A program made the position numbers and the translations under genes. 12,215 nt of DNA, taken from Planctomycetales bacterium (lineage in GTDB: Bacteria > Planctomycetota > Planctomycetia > Pirellulales > Thermoguttaceae). The notes below the pieces were generated by a model that worked only from the letters and a program-made list of their open reading frames with translations, was not told the DNA's origin and did no database searches. Shown here one piece after another: positions 1 to 5,730 of the stretch. The stretch is taken from positions 1 through 12,215 of the forward strand of contig SKJM01000430.1 of assembly GCA_007122045.1 (NCBI GenBank). The letters run 5' to 3'. Numbering within the stretch: position 1 is the first letter of the stretch; every line of letters starts with the position of its first letter.

Positions 1-63
1 GGTGGGCGCTGCGCTCGGGGCCAGCAGGTATCCCAGAAAGACGAGAGCCCGTACGGTGCGCAT
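1..63 (-). CDS. Exported protein, N-terminal 21 residues only (partial)
   Basis: Reading the minus strand from the ATG at 63-61, the frame stays open to the left edge and gives 21 residues: a short basic start (MRTVR), a hydrophobic core (ALVFLGYLLA) and an Ala/Pro/Ser tail resembling a Sec signal-peptide cleavage region. This suggests a secreted or periplasmic protein whose body lies outside the window. No strong Shine-Dalgarno is seen; AGG lies about 9 nt upstream of the ATG. Function cannot be assigned from this fragment. An accidental ORF is possible because only 63 bases are visible, but the signal-peptide layout and the clear upstream intergenic region with a repeat element favour a real gene. 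Confidence 0.5.
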   Translation of the reverse strand, partial: MRTVRALVFLGYLLAPSAAPT

Positions 64-134
64 CGGAAGAACCTGGGCTTGAACCGGATCGCGTTCGGGT
101 TGTAGCGGACAGACGGCTTGCATCGCGTCACCCC

Positions 135-189
135 GTTGGAGTCCCGGCTTCAGCCGGTTCGAAAAGCCGCCTCACGGCGGGACTCCAAC
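135..189. repeat. 55-bp palindromic repeat, GTTGGAGT-ended family, copy 1
   Basis: An imperfect inverted repeat begins GTTGGAGTCCCG and ends with its exact complement CGGGACTCCAAC. Inside each arm is a further small hairpin: CCGGCT-TC-AGCCGG on the left and CCGCC-TCAC-GGCGG on the right, so the whole can fold as a branched or cruciform structure. An element of the same 55-bp length and layout lies at 8914-8968, and a 71-bp relative at 1321-1391. It sits between the start of the partial gene at the left edge and the end of the HTH gene. REP-like behaviour is inferred; no transposase is nearby. Confidence 0.75.
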
Positions 190-222
190 TTGCGGCGCGC
201 GGGAGCTACAAGAAATCATACT

Positions 223-519
223 CTATGGGCGGCCGTCGGGCGGGCGTCGCCGAAACTTCCCCAGCGCCCGCAGTCGGCAGGCCAGGCACGGCATGTGCAC
301 CTTGCCGCCGCATCCGGGGCAGCGTTCCAAGGGCCCGGCCGGCGCGTCGAGGTCCGCCGGACGCAGGCCGCACCGTGCGGTGTAGTCGGGTCTTCGGCCA
401 TGGGCAATGGCGGCGACCGTTCCCCGGCTCACCCGAAGCGACCGTGCAATGCCGCGTTGCGACACCCGGCCGTCGGCCAGCAGCGACCAGATCTTTTCGA
501 CGACTTCCGGAGCAAGCAT
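223..519 (-). CDS. Small helix-turn-helix protein with Cys4 zinc knuckle
   Basis: This 98-residue protein has an N-terminal DNA-binding helix-turn-helix of the Hin/Tc3 resolvase-like type at about residues 17-41 (SQRGIARSLRVSRGTVAAI), then a linker, then a compact CPGC-X7-CLAC motif (Cys67, 70, 78, 81) suited to bind one zinc, and a basic tail. There is no catalytic domain, so it is likely a DNA-binding regulator or the recognition half of a larger system. The start at 519 has a GGGGGA Shine-Dalgarno about 8 nt upstream. It lies 21 nt downstream of the 68-residue gene and is very probably co-transcribed with it. From memory, such stand-alone HTH plus zinc-knuckle proteins recur in Pirellulales genomes; their function is unknown to me. 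Confidence 0.85.
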   Translation of the reverse strand: MLAPEVVEKIWSLLADGRVSQRGIARSLRVSRGTVAAIAHGRRPDYTARCGLRPADLDAPAGPLERCPGCGGKVHMPCLACRLRALGKFRRRPPDGRP

Positions 520-540
520 GATCGGTTTCCCCCTCGCGTG

Positions 541-747
541 CTAGCGGCCCGGGCTCCAGCGGGCGAAATCGGCCCAATCGGGCTCGGCTTCGAGTTCCTC
601 GTCGACGGTGGCGAAGGCGTCGGCCAGCATGCGAAACGGGATGGTGCACCGGCGCCGGGCGGCAGGGTCATCCGGGGCCGGACCGCGGCGCGACGGCACG
701 GCGTTGCAACGGGCTGGCATTGCGGGCGAGAGCTGACAGTTGGCCAT
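541..747 (-). CDS. Hypothetical 68-residue protein, first gene of HTH operon
   Basis: The product is unrecognised. It opens with MANCQLSPAMPAR, has a basic, Pro/Arg-rich first half, and ends in an amphipathic, acidic half (FRMLADAFATVDEELEAEP) that could be a short helix used for protein contact. No signal peptide or membrane segment is visible. The start is well supported: AAGGAG lies 8 nt before the ATG at 747. The gene is followed after 21 nt by the HTH/zinc-knuckle gene, and a plausible extended -10 promoter lies about 45 nt upstream. The pairing suggests that it acts together with the HTH protein, but this is inferred from context only. Confidence 0.7.
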   Translation of the reverse strand: MANCQLSPAMPARCNAVPSRRGPAPDDPAARRRCTIPFRMLADAFATVDEELEAEPDWADFARWSPGR

Positions 748-789
748 GGGGCACTCCTTTTGCAGAGGGGCGAATAACTAAACGCCTGT

Positions 790-818
790 ACACTAGCACA
801 AAACCTACAAGATTGCAA
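790..818 (-). promoter_or_regulatory. Putative sigma-70 promoter for the 68-aa/HTH operon
   Basis: Read on the minus strand, TTGCAA (818-813) and TAGTGT (795-790) are separated by exactly 17 bases, and TG precedes the -10 by one base, giving an extended -10. Transcription would start near 783, about 36 nt before the ATG at 747. The hexamers match consensus only partly (4/6 and 3/6). Confidence 0.45.
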
Positions 819-1010
819 GGTGGGATCTGGGCCAAAATTGCCGGTTTCTGCATTCGGACTGGAGGTATAGGAAAAACGCGCGGTCTGCGTAGCGTGGGTG
901 GCTGCGGCAATTTGGCTTCCAGGCCGTCCCGCCCCCAATCCGATGAAAACGCCGAGGGCCGGCGCAACGGGAGACGTCGACCCATGCCCCTCCCACTGGA
1001 GGACTGCGTT

Positions 1011-1208
1011 ATGCCTGCGGCCCTGTTCCACGCGATCCTCGCGATTGCCTTCCTGGCCGTGTACCTCTTCGCCGGCGAAGTGCTCGTTGGCGCCCGCCGC
1101 CGCCGCAACCGCCATAACCGGCTGCTTCGGGCCGATGGCCCGGAAACGTTCCAGCTCGGTTGGCACTGCCACAAACGTCGCGGCCCCACGGTCACTTCGC
1201 TCGGGTGA
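1011..1208 (+). CDS. Small single-pass membrane protein, 65 residues
   Basis: This small protein starts MPAALFHAILAIAFLAVYLF. A hydrophobic stretch at about residues 4-27 forms one likely transmembrane helix and is followed at once by an Arg-rich block (ARRRRNRHNR), which by the positive-inside rule would place the C-terminus in the cytoplasm. The tail includes a WHCHK segment that could bind metal, which is speculative. GGAGG 8 nt before the ATG at 1011 is a strong Shine-Dalgarno and fixes the start; longer in-frame starts upstream lack one. It is flanked by gene-poor DNA, with the next promoter 35 bases after its stop. I do not recognise the family. It may be a genuine microprotein, or a fortuitous ORF with a lucky ribosome binding site. 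Confidence 0.5.
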   Translation: MPAALFHAILAIAFLAVYLFAGEVLVGARRRRNRHNRLLRADGPETFQLGWHCHKRRGPTVTSLG

Positions 1209-1242
1209 GCCGGTACGCGTGCCCCTTGCCGGCGCTAGGGCC

Positions 1243-1271
1243 TTGAAAACGCGGCCCGCTCCGCCTATATT
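1243..1271 (+). promoter_or_regulatory. Near-consensus sigma-70 promoter for the nucleotidyltransferase gene
   Basis: TTGAAA (1243-1248) and TATATT (1266-1271) each match the consensus at 5 of 6 positions and are separated by exactly 17 bases. The spot is the most AT-rich part of this GC-rich stretch. Transcription would start near 1278 and give a leader of about 180 nt before the ATG at 1458, spanning the palindromic repeat at 1321-1391. Confidence 0.65.
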
Positions 1272-1320
1272 AAATATTAAGCATCGAGTTGCCGCGCCGG
1301 GCACCGGTGTCACCACCATT

Positions 1321-1391
1321 GTTGAAGTTCACGCTTTAGCGTGCCGGATCCCGCACACGGTGGGCTAGCACGCTAAAGCGTGAACTCCAAC
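1321..1391. repeat. 71-bp palindromic repeat with 24-bp arms in the 5' leader
   Basis: The left arm at 1321-1344 and the right arm at 1368-1391 are inverted complements at 23 of 24 positions and surround a 23-base centre. Each arm also contains its own hairpin (CACGCT-TT-AGCGTG), so alternative folds exist. The ends (GTTGAAGT on the left, ACTCCAAC on the right) resemble those of the 55-bp elements at 135-189 and 8914-8968. It lies between the promoter at 1243-1271 and the start codon at 1458, so it would be transcribed as a strong hairpin of the mRNA leader. Confidence 0.85.
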
Positions 1392-1457
1392 ACGGCCGGC
1401 CGCCAATGGAACGGGGCTCGGCGAGCGGTTTCCCAGCGCACGGTCGGACTACCGAGT

Positions 1458-2054
1458 ATGTCTCTGCTTTCGCTGAAAGAATTTTCCTGGGAGAGGATGA
1501 TTGCCGCCGTGGACGCCGTTCGAGAGCGAGCCTGCCGCGCCGCGGCGGCATTGCAGCGCGCGGGTGTGCCGCACGCCGTCATCGGCGGAAACGCTATTGC
1601 GGCCTGGGTCGCCCGCGTCGATGCCGAGGCCGTCCGGAACACCAAAGACGTGGACGTGCTGGTCCGACGTCGGGATTTCCAACGAGTGATCGACGCGCTG
1701 GAATCAGTCGGCTTTGTCTACCAGAACGTTGCGGACGTCGACCTGTTCCTCGACGGCCCGGAAGGATCGGTCCGAACGGGCATCCATATTGTTTTTGCAG
1801 GCGAGCGCGTGCGGTCCGACTATCTCCTTCCGGCGCCGGACGTAACCGATTCGGAGGCGGGCCCGGGCTTCACCGTGGCAACCCTGGAAGCGCTCGTGAC
1901 GATGAAATTGACCTCGTTCCGGCTGAAAGACCGCGTTCACCTGCTCGACCTGCTGGGCGTGGGCCTCATCGACGCCTCCTGGTGCGAGCGCCTCCGGCCG
2001 GAACTGGCCGTCCGATTGCAGGAACTGATCGCTTCGCAGGAATACGAAGCGTGA
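1458..2054 (+). CDS. Nucleotidyltransferase-fold protein (AbiEii-like)
   Basis: This 198-residue protein shows the signature of the DNA polymerase beta-type nucleotidyltransferase superfamily: GGNA at residues 43-46 followed by the metal-binding pair Asp64/Asp66 in TKDVDVLV. The C-terminal half has the KLTSFRLKDRVHLLDLL segment (about 150-166) typical of the AbiEii/MNT-like branch. Members transfer a nucleotide to protein or RNA and include type IV toxins such as AbiEii, but many relatives are uncharacterised. No AbiEi-type antitoxin or HEPN partner is adjacent, so a toxin role is not shown. The ATG at 1458 was chosen because the homologous part begins there; its Shine-Dalgarno is weak. The in-frame region upstream to 1380 would be translated from within the palindromic repeat and is unlikely. 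An internal ATG at 1497, directly after GGGAGAGG, is the alternative. Transcription ends only 18 bases from the converging WD40 gene. Confidence 0.85.
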   Translation: MSLLSLKEFSWERMIAAVDAVRERACRAAAALQRAGVPHAVIGGNAIAAWVARVDAEAVRNTKDVDVLVRRRDFQRVIDALESVGFVYQNVADVDLFLDGPEGSVRTGIHIVFAGERVRSDYLLPAPDVTDSEAGPGFTVATLEALVTMKLTSFRLKDRVHLLDLLGVGLIDASWCERLRPELAVRLQELIASQEYEA

Positions 2055-2072
2055 AGTCGGTCGGGCCGGCCG

Positions 2073-4187
2073 TCATTCCAACACGATCCGCAAACGGGGT
2101 CCCGCCGGCTCGGCCGGACTGCCCGGCTCGTCGTGGTACGCGGGCTGGGTCGCCTCTCCGGCTGCGGCGTTCAGGAGGATTCGCTCCCGCGCGGCCGGAG
2201 CAAGCCGGCGAGCCGTCACCAGCCGGGCATTCTCCAGGAGCGTCTCAACGCCGATGTCCCACAGGCGAGCCGTGTTGTCGTGGCGGTCGAACGTCTCGCC
2301 GGCGCCGCTGACCAGCCAGCGGCCGTCGGGGCTGACGCTGATCGTGTTGATCGGGCCCGCGTGCCCGCGAAGGATGCTCGGCGACGCCTCGGGTTCGGCG
2401 GTCGCGAGATCCCACAAGCGGACCGTGGCGTCGAAACTGCCCGAGATGAGCCGGCGGCTGTCCGGGGTGAAAGCCAGGGTTTCAATGCGCCCCTCGTGGC
2501 CGGCCAGAACCCTCGGCGATCGGTCGATTTGCCCGGCCTGGAATTGCCAGAGCCGCACCGTTCGATCGAAGCCGCCGGTGGCCAGCCAGCGCCCGTCGGG
2601 ACTGAACGCCACCGTGCCGACCCAGCCTTCATGGCCGCGAAGCACCACCGGGGCGGCGGCCGGGTCGGGCGGGTCGAGACGCCAGAGGCGCGCGGTCCCG
2701 TCGTAGCTGCCCGACGCCAGCCACTGACCGTCCGGGCTGACGGCCAGCGTACCAATCCAGCCCTCGTGTCCGCGAAGCACCACCTGCTCGGCGGCCGGGT
2801 GTCGCGACGCGAGGTTCCACACGCGGATGGTCTTGTCCTTCCCGGCGGTCGCAAGCCTTCGGCCGTCATGGGCGACAGCTACGGCCAGGATGGGCCGCTC
2901 GTGCCCGCGAAGTTCGATGGACCGGGCAGCCGGCCTTTCCGCAGCGAGGTCCCAGAGTTCGGCCACGCTGCTTTCGCCGCCGGCGATGCCTCCGGCGGTT
3001 ACGAGCCATCGCCGGTCGGGGCTCAGCAGCATGGCATAAATGCGGCCCGACCGGCTGCGAAACTCCAGCGGCGACTCCGCCGGCTCCTTGGCGGTCAGGC
3101 GCCACAGGAAGGCCGACCCGTCGAAGCCGGCCGATGCCAGCCAGTGGCCATCCGGACTCATCGCCAGCGCGGTAACCGGGTTGCGGTGCCGCCGCAGCAC
3201 GAAGGGCTCGGCCCCCGGCTGCTCGGCCCGCAGGTTCCACAGGCGAATGGTTCCGTCGGTGCCGGCGGTTGCCAGCCACCGTCCATCGGGGCTGATGGCC
3301 GTTTGGAGGATGGGCCCTTCGTGTCCCTCAAATCCCCGGGGCCCGACCATCGCCATGGCGTCGCGCAGGACCTGCTCGGTCGATTGATTGGGGGGCATGC
3401 CTTCTTGGATTTCTGCGTGGAGCGATTCACCCGCCAGCAGGAGGCTCTGGAGGGGATGGCTGGGCAGCAGATATTGCGAGTCGTCAGCCAATTGGCGTGC
3501 CAGGGCAATCCGGGCCTGCCGGGCGGCTCCGAATTGCCGTTGCTCGGCTGCGAGGCGTTCCTGTTCGGCCCGGACGCGGGACGATTCCATCTCGCGAAGC
3601 CGTTGTTCGGCGGTCTCTTGGGCGGCGAGCAGGGCTTCGGCCCGCTGGACGGCCGCCTCCCACTCCCGGCGGCGCTCGACCGCGAGGCGCGCCTGGTCCT
3701 CGGCCCGGCGTTCGGCAGCCCGGCGTTCCGACTCGGCATTGTGCCGGGCGCGGTCGACGTGTCGGAGATGGGCGGTCGCAGCCGAGTAACCGACCGGCCC
3801 GAGGACCGCCGCCAGCAGCAGCAGCGCAATCGCCGTCCCGAGCAGCGTGGCCGTTCCGGGGTGCTTCCGGCACCACTGGGCGAGGCGCTGGCGATTGGTG
3901 CGCGACGCTGGGCGGATCGGCTCGCCGGCGAGCCAATGGTCGAGTGTGCCGCGCGCAGCAGCACACCCCCCGGTCGTGCTTGGGCGGGAGCCCGCCGAAT
4001 CCCAGCGGAACCGCATCCCGCAATGGGCGCAGACCAATTCCGCCGAGCCGCCGGCCGATCGTGGTTCGGTCATCATTTGACACAGAGGACACGAGGCTCG
4101 CAGCAGGGGCCGGGCGGTTGCCCCGCGGTCGTCTATACTGCGAACGCCTCGCGGCACGCGTCCGTGGTCGGATTTCGCGCGTTCCAT
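2073..4187 (-). CDS. Membrane-anchored zinc-ribbon, coiled-coil, WD40 protein (kinase-less receptor-like)
   Basis: The 704-residue product begins with an MJ0042-like zinc ribbon (CPLC-X16-CAHC, Cys33/36/53/56). A linker containing DHWLAGEPIRP and QWCRKHP (about 83-110) follows, then one transmembrane helix (about 112-134), an Arg/Glu/Ala-rich coiled coil (about 140-225), an SLLLAGESLHAE helix (about 248-260), and eight WD40 repeats (starting near 286, 331, 375, 427, 471, 517, 562 and 607, most ending in LW). The LAGEPIRP...WC linker is known from planctomycete Ser/Thr kinases, where it joins kinase and membrane segment; here no kinase domain exists. It probably works as a membrane scaffold whose propeller binds partner proteins, which is inferred. 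The start at 4187 (ATG) keeps the zinc ribbon complete; its Shine-Dalgarno is poor. GTG at residue 11 is an alternative, and a further TTG start at 4334 adds an implausible leader. The N-terminal boundary is therefore uncertain. Confidence 0.85.
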   Translation of the reverse strand: MERAKSDHGRVPRGVRSIDDRGATARPLLRASCPLCQMMTEPRSAGGSAELVCAHCGMRFRWDSAGSRPSTTGGCAAARGTLDHWLAGEPIRPASRTNRQRLAQWCRKHPGTATLLGTAIALLLLAAVLGPVGYSAATAHLRHVDRARHNAESERRAAERRAEDQARLAVERRREWEAAVQRAEALLAAQETAEQRLREMESSRVRAEQERLAAEQRQFGAARQARIALARQLADDSQYLLPSHPLQSLLLAGESLHAEIQEGMPPNQSTEQVLRDAMAMVGPRGFEGHEGPILQTAISPDGRWLATAGTDGTIRLWNLRAEQPGAEPFVLRRHRNPVTALAMSPDGHWLASAGFDGSAFLWRLTAKEPAESPLEFRSRSGRIYAMLLSPDRRWLVTAGGIAGGESSVAELWDLAAERPAARSIELRGHERPILAVAVAHDGRRLATAGKDKTIRVWNLASRHPAAEQVVLRGHEGWIGTLAVSPDGQWLASGSYDGTARLWRLDPPDPAAAPVVLRGHEGWVGTVAFSPDGRWLATGGFDRTVRLWQFQAGQIDRSPRVLAGHEGRIETLAFTPDSRRLISGSFDATVRLWDLATAEPEASPSILRGHAGPINTISVSPDGRWLVSGAGETFDRHDNTARLWDIGVETLLENARLVTARRLAPAARERILLNAAAGEATQPAYHDEPGSPAEPAGPRLRIVLE

Positions 4188-4357
4188 ACCGGTGCATCCG
4201 CTATTCGTGGGACAGGGCCTACAACCTGAAATCGGCGCAAGCCCACAAAGGCCCTTGAAAATCGGGCACCGGCGATACAGGCGGTGCATCCGGGAGAGCC
4301 CGAACAGCGTGAATAACCGGCAAGAGCAAGGCAAGGGCGGCGACTACCGTCGGCCGG

Positions 4358-4945
4358 TTACGACGCCTCGGCCGCCTCGGCCTCGACCATGGCGAGAATG
4401 GCCGCCCGAATGCCGCGGGGCAAACGCGGCCAGAGGTCGATGACGCGGGCGAGCCGGGCATCGAGGTCGCGGCGGACGGAGCCGCTTTGGGCCGAAAGGA
4501 CCTCGGGCGCGTCCTTTGCCCCGGGGCAACGGCGTGCACGGAGCTTCAGGGGGCTATGTACCGCTTCCTCGCCCGAGTGCTGCGCGGCGCGGCGATCGAC
4601 TCCGGAACCCGACCCGCCCGGAGCGGCCGTTTCGCGCTGAAGGGAGTGGTCGAGGGCGTGCAAGGGCTGGCGGGGCGCCGACGGCATGGCCGCGCTGCGC
4701 GGGCGAACAGTGCGTCCTTTCCGGGCTGCGCGGCCGCTTAGCGCCTCGGTCATCTCGGCCAGCAGTTTCCGGCCCGCCCCATCTGCCTGGCAGTCGGAAA
4801 CGTCGCCGCTCGTCGAGCCATCTTCGAGGACCACGCGCCACGCCTCCGGCAGTTGGTCCTCGCCGTCCTCCCCCGACGGCCGCTGCCGGCTCGGCCCGGC
4901 CTCTTTCGGGCCGAGATCGTGGTGGTTTTTTTTGGAGAAGATCAT
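4358..4945 (-). CDS. Hypothetical 195-residue protein
   Basis: Unrecognised. The protein is mostly hydrophilic and low in order-promoting residues, rich in Gly, Ala, Arg and Ser. The only globular-looking part is the last 35 residues (RRDLDARLARVIDLWPRLPR and the following IRAAILAMVEA), a probable two-helix unit. I have seen similar WP-LP-IR-A-I tails on small planctomycete proteins, often next to recombinases or HTH genes, but cannot name them. The ATG at 4945 has AAGGTGG about 9 nt upstream. A run of eight A residues covers codons 4-6. Third codon positions are strongly GC, as in neighbouring genes, supporting real coding. It follows the 109-residue gene by 48 nt on the same strand and may share its mRNA; the WD40 gene follows 170 nt later. 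Confidence 0.6.
   Translation of the reverse strand: MIFSKKNHHDLGPKEAGPSRQRPSGEDGEDQLPEAWRVVLEDGSTSGDVSDCQADGAGRKLLAEMTEALSGRAARKGRTVRPRSAAMPSAPRQPLHALDHSLQRETAAPGGSGSGVDRRAAQHSGEEAVHSPLKLRARRCPGAKDAPEVLSAQSGSVRRDLDARLARVIDLWPRLPRGIRAAILAMVEAEAAEAS
4926..4933 (-). other. Homopolymer run (A8 on the coding strand) at codons 4-6 of the 195-residue gene
   Basis: Eight consecutive T on the plus strand read as A8 in the coding strand of the 195-residue gene, ten bases after its start codon. This stands out in such GC-rich DNA and could be a slippage site, either genetic or during transcription. Confidence 0.6.
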
Positions 4946-4993
4946 CGCGGATGGCCACCTTCGGCGTGCCCGGCGGACAAGGCTGGGAAGATG

Positions 4994-5323
4994 CTAGGCG
5001 GCCTCGGCGGCCTTCACTTCGCCCCAACCGCGTTTGTACTGCAACGCCTCGAGCAGTTCGGTCAGGCTGAGGGTCTTGTTTTCCAGCTCCAGCGGGATCT
5101 CCATGCCGGGGTCGCAGACGATGTCGACCGTCCCGTCTTCGCCGATCAACTCGTCAAACTCCCGCAGAAGGCCGTCCTGGACGGCCTGACGGACCAAGTG
5201 CCCCCGCGTGGCGGAAACCTCGCTTGCGCGGTCGCCGAGGCTGTCGGCCGCTCGCTTGGCCAGGGCAGGCAGATACTCGCTGGGAACCTCGATGATTCGT
5301 GGTACGTAGACTTTCACTTGCAT
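4994..5323 (-). CDS. Hypothetical 109-residue protein
   Basis: Unrecognised but convincingly coding. It starts MQVKVYVPRIIEVPSEYLPA, continues with two predicted helices (about 15-55, LAKRAADSLGDRASEV and HLVRQAVQDGLLREFDELI), then a beta-like stretch (TVDIVCDPGMEIPLEL), and ends with an acidic/basic tail. There is no signal peptide or membrane segment, so it is likely cytoplasmic. AGGAG lies 9 nt before the ATG at 5323, which decides the start; the frame is open up to 5812, but that part has no ribosome binding site and looks non-coding. It is the first gene of a probable minus-strand unit with the 195-residue protein. No function is inferred. Confidence 0.75.
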   Translation of the reverse strand: MQVKVYVPRIIEVPSEYLPALAKRAADSLGDRASEVSATRGHLVRQAVQDGLLREFDELIGEDGTVDIVCDPGMEIPLELENKTLSLTELLEALQYKRGWGEVKAAEAA

Positions 5324-5730
5324 GGATGATGCTCCTGACTGACTCGGCGCGCGGCCGCCGGCCGAACGGGGGCGCACAAGCCGCACTAACGGGCTACCAG
5401 ATACGTGGGGCCGCTCGCCGATGCCCCCATCGTGCGAGGTCGCAGCAAAGACGGCCGAATGCCTCCGTCCGTCATATCGGCAGTCCGATTCTGCCGATTG
5501 CACTGTTTTTGCCGATTTTTGGCACGGCACCACCCCAGCGGCGGCAATGGCGACTTTCCGGCGGGGTGGGCTGGGACCGCCCGCGTGATAAACTGCACGT
5601 GAATACGCCCAGGCGGCCACGCCCTTTGCAGCGACCGCGCGGCTGGAGTGGGTGGTGCGGTCTAATCCGTCCGATCCCGTCCGATTCGTTGGATCAGCCC
5701 CACGGCTTCCAGGCGCGCGTGTGAACCCGA
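5324..5730. other. Gene-free divergent intergenic region of about 400 bases
   Basis: This region separates the divergent starts of the 109-residue gene (minus) and the CPBP protease (plus). I find no ORF with a ribosome binding site and no tRNA. It holds the phased ATCGG dyad at 5476-5516 and a TGATAAACT sequence (about 5586-5594) that may be the -10 of a plus-strand promoter for the protease, without a convincing -35. The rest is GC-rich with nothing recognisable. Confidence 0.6.
5476..5516. promoter_or_regulatory. Phased ATCGG dyad, candidate operator
   Basis: ATCGGCAG (5476-5483) and CTGCCGAT (5491-5498) form a perfect 8-bp inverted repeat around a 7-base centre, which itself contains CCGAT. 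A further GCCGAT follows at 5511-5516 after a T-run. On the minus strand the ATCGG units are spaced by 9 and 18 bases. It lies about 150-195 bases upstream of the 109-residue gene. It could be a protein-binding site or a weak terminator hairpin; the distance to any promoter is unknown. Confidence 0.35.

Noticed and set aside
135..189. CRISPR-like interpretation of the palindromic repeats
   Set aside because: Copies are single, kilobases apart, differ inside, and have no regular spacers or cas genes.
206..1319. Longer minus-strand frames overlapping the 68-residue and HTH genes and the microprotein
   Set aside because: They lack ribosome binding sites and domains; the two short genes have strong Shine-Dalgarno sequences and, for one, HTH and Cys4 motifs.
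2055..2072. Terminator between the convergent nucleotidyltransferase and WD40 genes
   Set aside because: The 18-base gap contains GGCCGGCC but no stable stem with a T-tract.
4077..4140. TTGACA near 4077 and TATACT near 4134 as a plus-strand promoter
   Set aside because: They are more than 50 bases apart, lie inside the N-terminal coding part of the minus-strand WD40 gene, and no plus-strand gene follows.
2133..4229. A 698-codon plus-strand frame opposite the WD40 membrane protein
   Set aside because: The minus strand gives eight perfect WD40 repeats, a membrane helix and a zinc ribbon; the plus-strand translation is an Arg/Pro/Gly-rich shadow.
4251..4280. TTGAAA on the plus strand near 4255 as a second promoter like that at 1243
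   Set aside because: No acceptable -10 lies 16-18 bases downstream and no plus-strand gene follows.
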